A DNA stretch of 64,000 nt from Strongyloides papillosus. Its lineage: Eukaryota; Nematoda; Chromadorea; Rhabditida; Strongyloididae. The notes under the pieces were generated by a model. It worked only from the letters and a program-made list of their open reading frames with translations, ran no database searches and was not told the DNA's origin. The stretch covers positions 620,001 to 684,000 of the forward strand of contig SRSI01000027.1 of assembly GCA_005656395.1 (NCBI GenBank), written 5' to 3'. Of the stretch, positions 36,129 to 47,329 are shown in pieces; positions within the stretch are counted from its first letter, which is position 1, and every line of letters starts with the position of its first letter. The position numbers and the translations under genes are program-made.

Positions 36129-36346
36129 TGCAAAAATGACTTAGAAATATAAAATTTTTCACTACTTATATGTACATTATGTCATTAATTTTTTAAATAT
36201 TATTGATAATAAATTATATTATTAGTATAAAACATTCATTTTCACATATTAGTTTGTTCAATAAATAATGATACCTCCTTACATTTAATTTTAAAATTAT
36301 CATAATCTATACCAAAAAGAAATAAGGAAAAAAAATTTGTCTTTAA
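36129..36346. other. 5' flank of membrane protein gene
   Basis: The first 120 bases match the 5' flank of the paralogue (40,230-40,350), including an ATGTCATT-AATTTTT block and a TTCATTTT block. Presumed promoter. Confidence 0.45.
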
Positions 36347-37890
36347 CATAACTCTCTTCAAAATAAACCGATTTTAATGGATAAATAGCCAAAAGATGTG
36401 TTTTTTTCTAACTTAGGGGGAAAATAAGTCTTAAATGTTTTGGGCCATAATTGGCCAAGTTATCTTTAAAAAACACCCTTTTTTAGGGCCTTTTTTACAT
36501 AATTTTGTTACTCGACTAACTCTCTTCAAAGTTAACGAAATAAATTACTTTATATCTCATTCGAAAGGTAAAATTCCAGAATAGTGCGGAAACCTAATTA
36601 TATTGAATTTAATTTATAATTGGCCGAGTTATAGCCCAAAAAGTGGTGACCTTGTTGAAAAAACATCTTAAAAGTTAAATAGTCATAACTCATTCATAAC
36701 TTGACGAAAACAAACAAAATAGTATCTATTATATAAATCTATGTCTAACTTAAAAAATAAGGGTCTAACGAATTTTTTAGCTCAACTACGAAAGAAGTTA
36801 TATTAATTTTAATATCAACTTTTTTGCCTTTTTTTCATCTTTATTGTAAAAATCAACTTTGTTCCAGACATAATTCTCTCCAAACTTGATCAAATTCTAT
36901 GGCCTAATAGTTATTTAATGTATTTTTTTTCAACTTAGTGCGGAAAATGGGTCTTAAAACTTTTGGTCTATAATCGGCCAAGTTATATTTATAAAGTACT
37001 ATTTTTTTGGACAAATTTTTGCATAGTTTTGTCTTTCAAATAACTTTTGTAGAAGTGAACTGATTTTTTTGGTTTTTAACTTATTTGAAATGTAAAAGTC
37101 GGGAATAAGGGAGAAACTTAATAGAATTTAGATTAATAAAGAATTAGCAAAGTTATTGGTCAATAAGTGATGACTATTTTTTTGATAAAAATTAAAAGTT
37201 TAATAGCTATTACTTCATAGAATCTCCATAAAATTTAGTAAATATAATCTCTTTATATAGATATAAGTCTAACTTAAAAAATGAGACTATCTCAAAGCTT
37301 ACAGCTTATCAAGAAAAAAATTTATGTCAATTTTAGTGTCATTTTTCTTTCTTTTTCTATTTCTTTTGTAAAAATTAATTTTGTTCCAGACATAACTCTT
37401 TTCAAACTTGATCAATTTTTATTGTTTAATAGTCAAGAGATGTATTCTTCTTCAACTTAGGGGGGAGGGGAAACAGGTTACAAAATTTTTGGTCTATAAT
37501 TGACCAAATTATGTATAAAAAACATCACTTTTTAGCCACAATTTTTCATAGTTTCGTTCCAAAAATAACTCTTTTAAAAGTTGATTTAACTTTGTAATTT
37601 ATGAGTCATTTATAAGGTACAAGTATGGAAAAGAAGAAAATTTAATATTAAAATGACTAACAAAAAAATAGTAATGTTATGGGCAAATGTGTGATAACCA
37701 TTTTTTTAGTAGAAATAAAATTTTTTGAATATTATAGCTTAATAAAAAGTTGTTTTAAATAAAATTAAATGTAATACATAGATCAAAGTTTCATTTTTAA
37801 TGTAAAACCATAACGAAGTTTTTAGCTTAAAAACGAAAAAGTTTTTTTAGGTATTAATTTTTTTTTATTTACATATTTGTAAAATTAAGT
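36347..37890. repeat. Three tandem 522-bp repeats
   Basis: Units begin at 36,347, 36,869 and 37,391 with CATAACTCTCTTCAAA-type starts, exactly 522 bp apart. Each unit has the same order of landmarks: a CAACTTAGTGCGG/CTTAGGGGG block, TAATTGGCCAAGTTAT, a second CTCTTCAAAG block, and an AATTTTAATATC end. The units differ by many substitutions, so the repeat is old. No coding frame. Confidence 0.75.
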
Positions 37891-38229
37891 TAAATGTGTA
37901 GTTAATAGAGCAATGATATCAAATTGTTTATACCAATTTCAAACATATAATGAGGAGTCACCTAAATAGTTACTTGAATTGTTTCAAATATTCATTTTTA
38001 TTCACTTTTTGGATATGAATAAAATTCTTTTTGTTGGGTAAATTTTTCACTTAACTAGACAGTTTCAATAAATGTAAACGTTATGAAATGATTCTCAAAC
38101 TTAGAAATATTTTATAACAATGTATTTTCGGTTATCTTATTTCTCTAGAAATTTTTAATTTAATAGAACAATTTTTTGTACACATTCTTTGATTAATAAT
38201 TTAGTACAAAAATGCTTTTATAAAAAATA

Positions 38230-38277
38230 TGCTCCGCGGACGAGCCCTGACCTGACGAAGGCGGGTCCAAGGCTGGT
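38230..38277. other. Isolated GC-rich islet
   Basis: About 46 bp (CCGCGGACGAGCCCTGACC and onward to GCGGGTCCAAGGCTGG) stand out from the AT-rich surroundings. The composition resembles hAT element termini such as those at 18,930-18,960 and 19,425-19,455. It is probably a transposon-end remnant. Confidence 0.3.
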
Positions 38278-38481
38278 TAATTAAAAAACGATAATGAAAT
38301 GTATTGAATTTAATAAATTTTATTTTATGTGATTAATTTTAAGTTGTTAAAATAAATAAATACATATAGAATATCGAGAGATTTATTTTAAAGTTGATTC
38401 TAATGTAATTTGCTATTTGGATATAGCTTCATTTTTTTAATACACTACCAGTATTTAATTAATTTATATTTAATGTTTTAA

Positions 38482-40226
38482 CTATTGCTTTTTTGGAACT
38501 TCTTTCATGTGACTACTTATATCTTTAGAAAGTATTTTTTTTACATGATTCTTAAATCCATTATTCACATTGTTTTTTTGTATTATTGGGACATTAGCAA
38601 CACCTGTTATTATAGTTGAATGCTTTGTTGTCGATTCTGATGAGGAGATTGATGTACTTATAGATGAACTGTTATTAGATTTCTTTTTTCTTAGTTTTGA
38701 TTTTTTAAAAATAATAAGGTCAATTATTAAAAGAGAAATAATACCAATAGAGACTCCAAAAATAACCCATATAGTAAAACTTGAATCAACAAATTGGATG
38801 GTAAATTCAGATTCCAATATATAATTTAATATACCAATATCAGAAATGCTACTGTTTACATTTAAAATACATTTATATTTTTTGTTTGATACCAATGAAT
38901 TTATATCATAAACTTTTGTATATTCGTTTGTTTTTTCATTAAGCATCAATAAATGTGTTTGATAACGTTTTTCATAAAAATCCTCAAATAGTGGAAGTTT
39001 AACATCATCTGGGACTGCATGACATCCAACTAAACCATTATCTATTTTTCTTTTGTCTATTAAATAAGTGTCTATACTTTCAAAGTTATCCTCAATTTTA
39101 TTTTTATGTTTTTGTACAATTCCATCAATTTTTAAACGTAGTGTTGCATTGATATTTGGTACTGTCCAGTAGGTATCAAATCTATGCAGATATCCTGATT
39201 TCTCTCCAATACTGTCATCAACAATTATTTCTGAATTGAAAAAGACCATCCTTCTGACATGAAAACGTTGGCCAGAGTAAATCTTAGATTTGTTAAAAAT
39301 ATCAAATACATTTGAGTTAGATTCGTAATTATAGTCCGATAATAAAACACTGACAATCAAATCACTTGAATCCAGTATATCACCACTTAAACACATAATT
39401 TTATTATCTGACTTGATTATCAAATACTGTCTACTTATTCTCCCATCATCGCTAGTTCCAACACCTTCAGAATATTTATCACAATCATAACCAACATCAA
39501 TTAAAGGCAAAAACATTTGATTAAGCTGACCACATTTTCAAATTTATTAGCAAGATGATTATCGTGACAATAAATTATTTTATTTATGTAGCGGAAAGGA
39601 TGATACTTATTTTTTGGAAGATCCAAAATATTGTTCTTATCAACAATGTACTCAGTTGACGAATAGTTTGAAAGCCATTCTTTACCTGGACAAACAGCAA
39701 CATGAAACGAGTACTTATCATTCAATTTTGGACATAACTGTATAATAAAATTTTCATTTTTATCTATTTTCTCAAAACCAATGTAGAAATAAGAAGCTAA
39801 TTTTACATCATTTCCAAATTTCATAATTCCAATTTCGCAGTATTTTATTGTACAATTTATGATTTTATTTAAAGAGCCATGAGAAATTGCCTTCTTACTG
39901 TCTTTTAATATGTAAACTTCATTGTTTATATCTTTGTTATTATGGTAAAAATCTAATAACCACTGAAATTTATAAAAATACTTTTTGTAATTATTTTTCA
40001 GTAAGGGTAACTTAAATACTATTATTGGTGAAATCACAAAATTCATACCAACAAGTATTTTATCATTTGCCATTGGCAATCCCTTAATATTTCCATCTGT
40101 TTTTATACCATTGCTTGTTTCATACGTGTACTTTAATGTGTACAAATCTTTAGAATCCGTTTCACATATGACCAATATACATACATTAATAAAAAAGACC
40201 AAAAAGTAAAAAAATAACTTTGACAT
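38482..40226 (-). pseudogene. Paralogue of 34,284 membrane protein, one frameshift
   Basis: The first frame (39,501-40,226) gives a signal peptide and the N-terminal half with the same WLSNYS and YIVDKNNI blocks as the neighbour. The second frame (38,482-39,516) resumes with LIDVGYDC, GCHAVPD, the membrane helix and tail. The junction is an A-run (TTTT on the plus strand at 39,535-39,538), one base shorter than needed to keep the conserved CGQ block in frame. All else is intact and no other stop was seen. It may be a recent pseudogene or a homopolymer sequencing error in a working gene. Confidence 0.8.
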
Positions 40227-41085
40227 TAAAAAAATACTCTAAAACTAAAAAATATTAATTACATGTATATAATGTCATTTTTTTACATATTATTACCATA
40301 AATTATGCTTTGAATATAGAAATATTCATTTTTATATATAATATTTAAAATTCCAGGTATTAGTTATATTAATTAGAAGTGTTAAATAGTCATATTTGAT
40401 TTTCTTATTATATTTCAATAAGTAGTCTTGATTGAAAATCTAAATAAATGACTAATCATTTGAAATACCACCGCAGGGATTATAATTTTATATTTTGTAG
40501 AACATCTTTATTGTTGTTTTCACTTAATATAACAGCTGAATCAATGACTTGGAGTAATATTGTTTAGCCTTTCAACATAACACTCTTGAAATTTTTTCTA
40601 AAATACTATCATTGCTCAATAGTTCATAACTTGTAAGGTCTAAAACCAATATATAATATGCAATTTTTCTCAATATTCTAGAATTGAACTTTTGTAATGA
40701 ACTATAAATCATTTTATTTTTTCTTATAGAAAGTAATTTAATTAGAAAGATACGATAAGAAAGATCTGAAGAATGATATTTTATTAAGAATAAATTAGCC
40801 AAAAATGTCAAAAACATATTTTTCACTGCAAAGTAGGAAAAAAAATCTCTAGGCCATTTATTCCTTGAAATTTGTTAAGTTTAAAAAGAGTTATGACAAG
40901 AACAAAATTGTTTTTCCTTTTTCTTAGAATTATATATTTTAGGTATCTAAAATTCAAATTAAAAAAAATTTATTTTTTAATAGCGATATTTACAAATTTA
41001 TAGTATTTATAAATTTACCATATAGACATTTTTATCATTGTTTCAAAATTTAATAAATTCAATCTTCAAAGAGTAAATATAAAAA
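40227..41085. other. Intergenic region
   Basis: AT-rich. An 84-aa minus-strand ORF (40,572) has no family features and is not called. The last 50 bases are the 5' leader of the next gene. Confidence 0.45.
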
Positions 41086-41769
41086 ATGGAAGAAACAAGC
41101 AGCCAACCTTTAGATGTCCGTTCTTCTAGAAAACGAAGGGAAGCTGTCAAAACAGAAAGTGAGGATATAAAGCAAAAATGCGAGGAGCAACTTAAACAGA
41201 AAAAAGCAGGAGGACATGTTGATGAGAATTTCTTGAAAACGTGTGAAAGTGAACAAAATAAAGAATCTTCTGTAGCGGACATTAATGGCACAGCACTTAC
41301 TGAGAGCCAATCTACTATGTTGTCATATGGCTTAATGTTATTTATAAGTATGCTTCTTGTTGTATCTGTCGGTGGAGCTTATACATGGTATTATTTAAGT
41401 AAAAAAAAGAAATCAGAAGGGAAAGGAAAAAAAAGTGGTAGTATTGAAAATTCTACAAGTAATACAGTTTCAGAAAACCCATACAATTCATCAACACTCC
41501 AACAAGATAGAAATAAAATTAAAAAAAATAGGTTGAAGAACCGTAAAAATGTTTCAAGAAATACCACATCTGGAACTGGTACGGATATGTCAAATTCTAA
41601 TGTGAGTGCTGATAAAGTGAATAATGATAACATGAAGGGAGATAAAGTGGATGTCAATAAAACGAATGATGCAGATGCAAATAAAAAAACCAAAGGATTT
41701 GATAAGACTGCTCAATCTATGAGTGAAGTTTCGGGAATGAATAAAACTGTAAATTGGAGTGTAATATAA
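41086..41769 (+). CDS. Small single-pass membrane protein, Lys/Asn-rich tail
   Basis: A 227-aa intact frame. Residues 1-75 are charged and contain a RKRR cluster and two Cys; there is no N-terminal signal peptide. One membrane helix lies at about 79-104 (MLSYGLMLFISMLLVVSVGG), followed by KKKK and a 120-residue tail rich in Lys, Asn, Ser and Thr that is probably disordered. No domain is recognised. The strong composition bias and the long antisense ORFs through it reduce confidence slightly, but the helix with a basic stop-transfer looks real. Such a layout fits a signal-anchor or type III membrane protein. Confidence 0.65.
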   Translation: MEETSSQPLDVRSSRKRREAVKTESEDIKQKCEEQLKQKKAGGHVDENFLKTCESEQNKESSVADINGTALTESQSTMLSYGLMLFISMLLVVSVGGAYTWYYLSKKKKSEGKGKKSGSIENSTSNTVSENPYNSSTLQQDRNKIKKNRLKNRKNVSRNTTSGTGTDMSNSNVSADKVNNDNMKGDKVDVNKTNDADANKKTKGFDKTAQSMSEVSGMNKTVNWSVI

Positions 41770-42209
41770 TGATAGCCTAGCTTTAAAAAAATAATATTTA
41801 AAAAATAATGTTTTATTTATTGTATTCAAATTAATATTGATATTATAATTATAAGGAATTTTATTATTTTGCTTTAACTAATTACAATGTGTAATGTTTT
41901 TAATATCTTTAACCTCTAGCTCAATATTATGATTCAATATAAAAATTTAATTTTACATATAGTGATCAATTAATAAAAAATTTTAAAATTTGTTTTTTTT
42001 GTTTCATTTTAGACTTAGTCATAATTAGAAAAGTAAATAGGTAAATTTTGTCTTTAAATCAATTCTTTTCAAATTTAACCGGTTTTTATGATAAAATAGT
42101 TAAATTATGCACATTTTAAAACTTGAGTGAAAAGACCAATTTTATAGAGTACTAAGTAAAATTGGTCATATTAATCTTTAAAAAAACTCTCTTTTTATCA
42201 TTTTATAAG
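41770..42209. other. Intergenic region
   Basis: AT-rich with no gene. The 42,050-42,130 part (TCTTTTCAAATTTAACCGG and following) resembles the 522-bp repeat family at 36,347. Confidence 0.35.
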
Positions 42210-42860
42210 TGATTATGCAACTTAAATCTCTTTTTTGAGACAATAAAACGTTGGAAATACATTTAAAAATTTGACCCCTCATTTATATTTTATTAGTAAA
42301 AAGAGCAACTAAAGAAATGTATGTTGGCAAATTTATTTGGTCTGAAATTTTAAGATACAGGAGCTGCAGTGAGCCAATGTCGGGAAAATTGATTTTTACA
42401 AGTTTCCGGTAAATAGATTTTTTTAAAAACAAATAATGTTTCTAGGATTAATTTTTTGTAAAAAAACGAATAAGCATATCTCCGGCTTCGTAAATTTACG
42501 TCTTTATTGTTTTTTAAAATTTGTTTTTGGTTTTTTCAATTTTTGAGTACAAAAATAAAAAATCGCATGTTCTCACTATGCTCATTCGTTTTTTCATAAA
42601 AATTACCCCTGGAAACAATATTTATTTTTAAAAAATCTATTTACTAGAAACATATAAAAATCTATTTACTAGAAACATATAAAAATCTATTTTTCCGACT
42701 TTGTATCACTGCAGTTGATGTATCTTAAAGTTCCAGACCAAATAAATTTGTCAAAATACATTATTTTAGTCGCTCTTTTTATTAGTAAAATAAAAATGGA
42801 GGGTAAAATTTTTAAAAAATGTTCGGCTGACTTAAAAAACGGGATTTAGAAAAAACTTAT
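42210..42860. repeat. Large inverted repeat (foldback element)
   Basis: The left arm (about 42,210-42,476) and the right arm (about 42,578-42,860) are inverse copies around a loop of about 100 bp. Matched landmarks are TTTATTAGTAAAAAGAGC with its inverse GCTCTTTTTATTAGTAAAA, AAATTTATTTGGTCTG with CAGACCAAATAAATTT, CTGCAGTG with CACTGCAG, and AAAAACGAATAAGC with GCTCATTCGTTTTTT. The right arm also holds a 26-bp tandem duplication (AAATCTATTTACTAG...). No coding region. It is probably a foldback or MITE-type element. Confidence 0.75.
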
Positions 42861-43658
42861 TAATACTTTAAAAAAATTTGAACTTCTAAAAGAAAAGTGT
42901 CACTTTGATTTTTGTAATTTCAATGAAATTTTCCATATCATTTTAAATCATTGCGAAAAATGATCTATATGTTAGCCGACTGAAGCCATCAAATAACGGT
43001 AATCTAATTTATAGAGAAAGAGAATTCTAAAAGCAATAATTCAGAAAATGACCAAACTTTTAAATTTAAGGATTATCTTTTTATCCAATTCTGATACTGG
43101 TTTTAAGACATGACAAACTTGACAATCAAGAAGTAGTAGTAAAAAATAACGTTAGAAACCTTTTATATTGAATCTAAGAAAAATTCTTTTAGGATATTTT
43201 TTGTATATATAATCCTTTAATATATTTCTTTATCATTATAAGATGAAGTTAAAAGAATTTAGAAAAATAAATTGACTAGTATTCAATAAGAAAATAATTT
43301 TTTTTATGTCAAATGCATTAATATAAAAATAACAATAAAAGAATATTAAACATTGTATAAAAAAACAATATGACCAATATTAATTTTAGTCTCTAGTGTT
43401 CATTCATTTATAGTACAATTTTCATTGACAAAACAATCAGTTTCTTCACACAGAAAAAAAACATCATTTTCAGTCGTGTTGGTGATAATGTTCATAGTTG
43501 CATTTTCTAAAAATATATATTACAATCCAATATTATTAAAAATAATTTAATTAAAATAATTATTTAGTAATATGACGAATAACGATATTTGTTATTCTAT
43601 TTTTTCCCCATTCTTCCTCTAATATATTTATCATTTCTTTTCTTTTTGATGAATCGGC
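42861..43658. other. Intergenic with orphan MATH-BTB 3' flank
   Basis: Positions 42,960-43,270 match the MATH-BTB 3' flank family (best with 57,600-57,900). Nothing coding seen up to the pseudogene. Confidence 0.45.
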
Positions 43659-44770
43659 TTATGAACGTAAATTTACTGCTTTTAAAAATAAATTTTCAAG
43701 TAAGAATGGGCGATTTGTAACAAGTTCTTTCTAATTCTTAGTTACCATTAAACGTTTGGCATTAAAAATCATAAACTGTTCACAATTTTCTTTCAGTCCT
43801 TCAAGTGAAAATTTTTCGGAAAGTATAAAACATTCTCAATATTTAAATTATCATATAAATATTGTGGTGAAATTGTCTTCAATTCATCTAATTTATATTT
43901 ATATGCAATTTCCACCACTTCACTCGTCATATTTTGTATATTTGAAACTTCACCTGTGTAGATGTATTCTAACATCTCCCTTACAACTTCAACATTAAAA
44001 TCTTTTATTTCAATAACATTTTTTGTGATTCTTCAGATGTGCTGTTAAAGATGTCATAAAAAACAGGAGATCTTGCAGCAAGAATTGCTTTGTGTACGTT
44101 AATTTCAGTGTCTTTAACTTTTATAATACAGTCAATAAGTATCGATGAATCAAACGTATTTTTAATATCTAATGAAAAACGCAATTGGGCTACTCTATTA
44201 CTTGTAGGTGTTCTTGGATAATTATGATTTGCGAGTTCATCGACAACCGATAACTCGAGTAGTATTGTAAACTCATTATTAATTAACAAACCATTGTTCT
44301 TACATAGTAAGAAATCTCTCTTAATAAATTTTGGGTAGCCTCCGCTTCTACCTTGTGTAGAAGTTAGAACAACATCTCTATCATGAACATTTTTCTCCTC
44401 ATTCTTATCATTCAAAATAGAAATTTTAAATTTTACACTTTCTCTCGTTCTAAGTGATTTGTTTAACTTCAAAAGAACTGACACATACTCTTTCGTATCT
44501 TCATTAAAACCATTAAGATACACCGATAAACTCCAATCCGATTTATCTTTTTTCCCTGCAGTAAAGTTCGATGATACAAATCCTTTATCTTTCTTTATAG
44601 AACGAAGAGAAAAATTATCTATTGATAACAATTATTTGTAATCGTAGGCTTTCCTTTTGCTTTCACACGTGCTATCTGAAATGATTTACACCACAAATTT
44701 ATTAATTAGGCTTGTGATTAATGACTTACAAATAGATTGTTTTACCTTCGTATGAACAAATCCTTTTCAT
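43659..44770 (-). pseudogene. MATH-BTB pseudogene
   Basis: The MATH and early BTB part (44,005-44,631: FSLRSIKKDKG, DCIIKVKDTEINVHKAILAARSP) is open. The frame then shifts near 44,020, and NVIEIKDF... continues in the next frame (43,793-43,990 with LEYIYTGEVSNIQNM). A second shift follows near 43,820. A nonsense change turns the conserved Trp of the KEWKEF block into TAG near 43,730. The degraded first exon can be seen at 44,731-44,770, but its junction gives stops in frame. The gene is dead by several independent lesions. Confidence 0.85.
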
Positions 44771-46813
44771 CCAATTTTGTAATTCATGATTTTAATTCTA
44801 TAAAATTATAATAACGTAAAATTATATTTATCTTTAATTTGGCTAATTTCAAAATTTTTTAAATTTTATCAATTGCTTAGCAAAATCTATAACAAACAGT
44901 TAATAACGCAAGATTAATTTTATATTTCAAAAGTAATCTAAAACAATCATGGTGGGAAAAGTTATTAATATGAAACGATAAAATAAAGCAACTTACATTT
45001 TCTCTGAACTTAGGTATTCTTGGACTGATTTAAACTTGGTAGAAATCTAAAAATTAAATGTACAGTTAATTAAATATTAATAATAAAAAACAAAAATAAA
45101 GTAATAAATAACCTTATCAAAAATTCCAATTATTAATAAATTCAATATATCTTCATATTATATTTAATTGATGTGCATATAAAAAGATGAAAATAATTTC
45201 TGATTCTTATATTATTACTTCACCCGTTATTAAAAGTAGCATCGTCTTAGACGTATAGATATTTATTGCTTTTTTTTAAATTGTAGTAGTAATCAATTGT
45301 TTTTTTAATTTAATTACACTTTTTTTGTTTGTTAAAAATGAAAATACTTTTTTCTATTTGTATTAAATATTGCAAAAATTATCTTATTTTAATAAAATTT
45401 TTATAATTATTGTACCATTTGAATCATTACCAACATTATATATTAATTTTGGTAAATTTAATATCAAATATAGTTTATATAATATATTTTCTGTTACTAA
45501 AGTGATAGGTTAAGTGAATTTTATATTTATATGTTAAGAGTTTTTATCACTTGATATTTAATATTATTTCTTTGTAGTTTTCGATAGCATTTAGATACTT
45601 GAGACAATACTGTTTTTATAACGGATGAAATGGTATTACAAAACTAGAAATTATGTTCATACTTTAAATTGGTAAAAATTAATTATTAATAAACTTTATA
45701 CCATTAATATTTGCACTTTAAAAAGCTAAATTAATAGTTCAAAACTATCTTTTCAATTATAGTGTTAATAATTTTTTCAAATCATTATTTAAATTAAAAA
45801 GATAATTTGTTAACCTCTCATATGAGTCAAAAAACATTCAAAATTATAAGATTAAGTTAAAATTTTATTTTAATCTGGTCTTAAGCCTAGAAATACAATG
45901 ATATAGTGGTTATATAAAAAAAGATACAAATTGAATAAAATTAATTTTGATATATTATAAACATTTAAAGTATATATATTTCAAAATTTCGCGTTAACGG
46001 CTAACTTGCAAATTTTGATATATAAAATATCTGACTGTGAATTGGTATGATAAAAAATAATATTATCTACTAATTTTTTTTTAAATTCCATTAAATTTTT
46101 AAAATATCCATTAATAATAGTAGAAGTTAACATCTTTGGATTTTAAATTAATGAAGCTTAAATCCTCTCTAAAGTTTGATTTGTCCTTAGTGTTGTTGTT
46201 AAGAAAATTCTTCTGAAATGTCAAAAAAATTACGAAATTTTTTTATCTTTATAGTTATTGAACTTAGTATTGCACAATAATAACATACAAGCATTAAATT
46301 CATGTACATCTGTTTATGTCAAATATTTTATTTAACTGCAACGTGTCTATTAATTTTAAAAAATCGCTCTTTTGGACACTTTGAGATAAAATATTCTTTC
46401 TTAGAAGTAATAGTTTTAAATTTTTAGTTAAATTCCAATAGATTGTATATGGATTTGTCACCATGCAAAATTTCAGTTATGAAATCTAGAACCTAGAGGG
46501 TAAAAAATGTTAATGTAACATTTTTTGTTGCAAATATACTTTGAAGAACAATTTAAAAGTATATAAAAAATAATCTTTCACCATCAATAAAAATCATCTT
46601 TATTATTTTAAATAAAAAAAATTTACATTTATTTGATAAAAATACCTAGAGTGTAAAAAATCAAATCCATTATTGAGAATATCAATTTCATAAATAAATC
46701 TATAGCAAAAAATTTTCACTTTCTTAGATAAATAATGATATGACATAATATTTTTATGCTAAAAATAGTAAAGCTTTTAATGTTTTAGTATAAAAAGATT
46801 CTTTTATGTTATT
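44771..46813. other. Intergenic with dispersed repeat copy 2
   Basis: Positions 45,120-46,280 are copy 2 of the ~1-kb dispersed repeat (others at 4,490 and 50,880). The rest is AT-rich with no gene. Confidence 0.5.
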
Positions 46814-47131
46814 TTATAACCATATAGTATTATGCGGAGTTAAAGTAAAAACAATGATTCTACCACAAAAATATTTGTCCAAATTATCCCTGCCACCTTG
46901 ACATTCATAAAACACCTGATACACGTTTTCATTGCTCAAAAGTACGTCCTGAAAATCAAATAATTTTAAAGACTTTTAGCTCTGTGTGTGGTGGTAAATG
47001 TAAAATTATTTTGCTTACATTTTTAGCCAATGGAATTTTCTTCTCAAATGAGAGACAGTATTTTATACAAAAATAAAGATTTTTTCTATTACGAAATGCA
47101 TGATCAACATGAATGATTGGATTTTGTTTGA
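46814..47131 (-). CDS. Partial two-exon coding fragment, divergent to astacin-like copy 1
   Basis: Exon a (47,019-47,131) follows a CACCTAG acceptor and ends in a GTAAGC donor. Exon b (46,814-46,948) follows a TTTTCAG acceptor and ends in TAA. The phases join correctly and give about 81 residues, including NLYFCIKYCLSFEKK, VYQVFYECQGG and KYFCGRIIVF. The family is not recognised; the cysteines suggest a secreted protein. No start exon was found: the sequence beyond 47,140 is shared astacin promoter. Decayed versions of both exons lie upstream of astacin-like copies 2 (54,050-54,250) and 3 (60,285-60,490), where stops interrupt them, so it travelled with the unit. Confidence 0.4.
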
Positions 47132-47329
47132 CTAGGTGTAAAATAATATTATAAAAATATTATTTCTTTTTGTGAATTCAAATGTTTTGTCAAATCAAAA
47201 TATGGTAGACAATATTTTGACAAAGTACGACTAAATATTTTCTTTAAATAATAATTTAATTTGTATATAAGTGAAAAAAAAATTTAATTGAGACATATTT
47301 TATTTTATATTATTAAAAAAAATTTGAAT

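Noticed and set aside
41110..41693. Three long ORFs antisense to the 41,086 gene
   Set aside because: Shadows caused by Lys/Asn/Ser-rich codons; the sense product has a sensible membrane topology.
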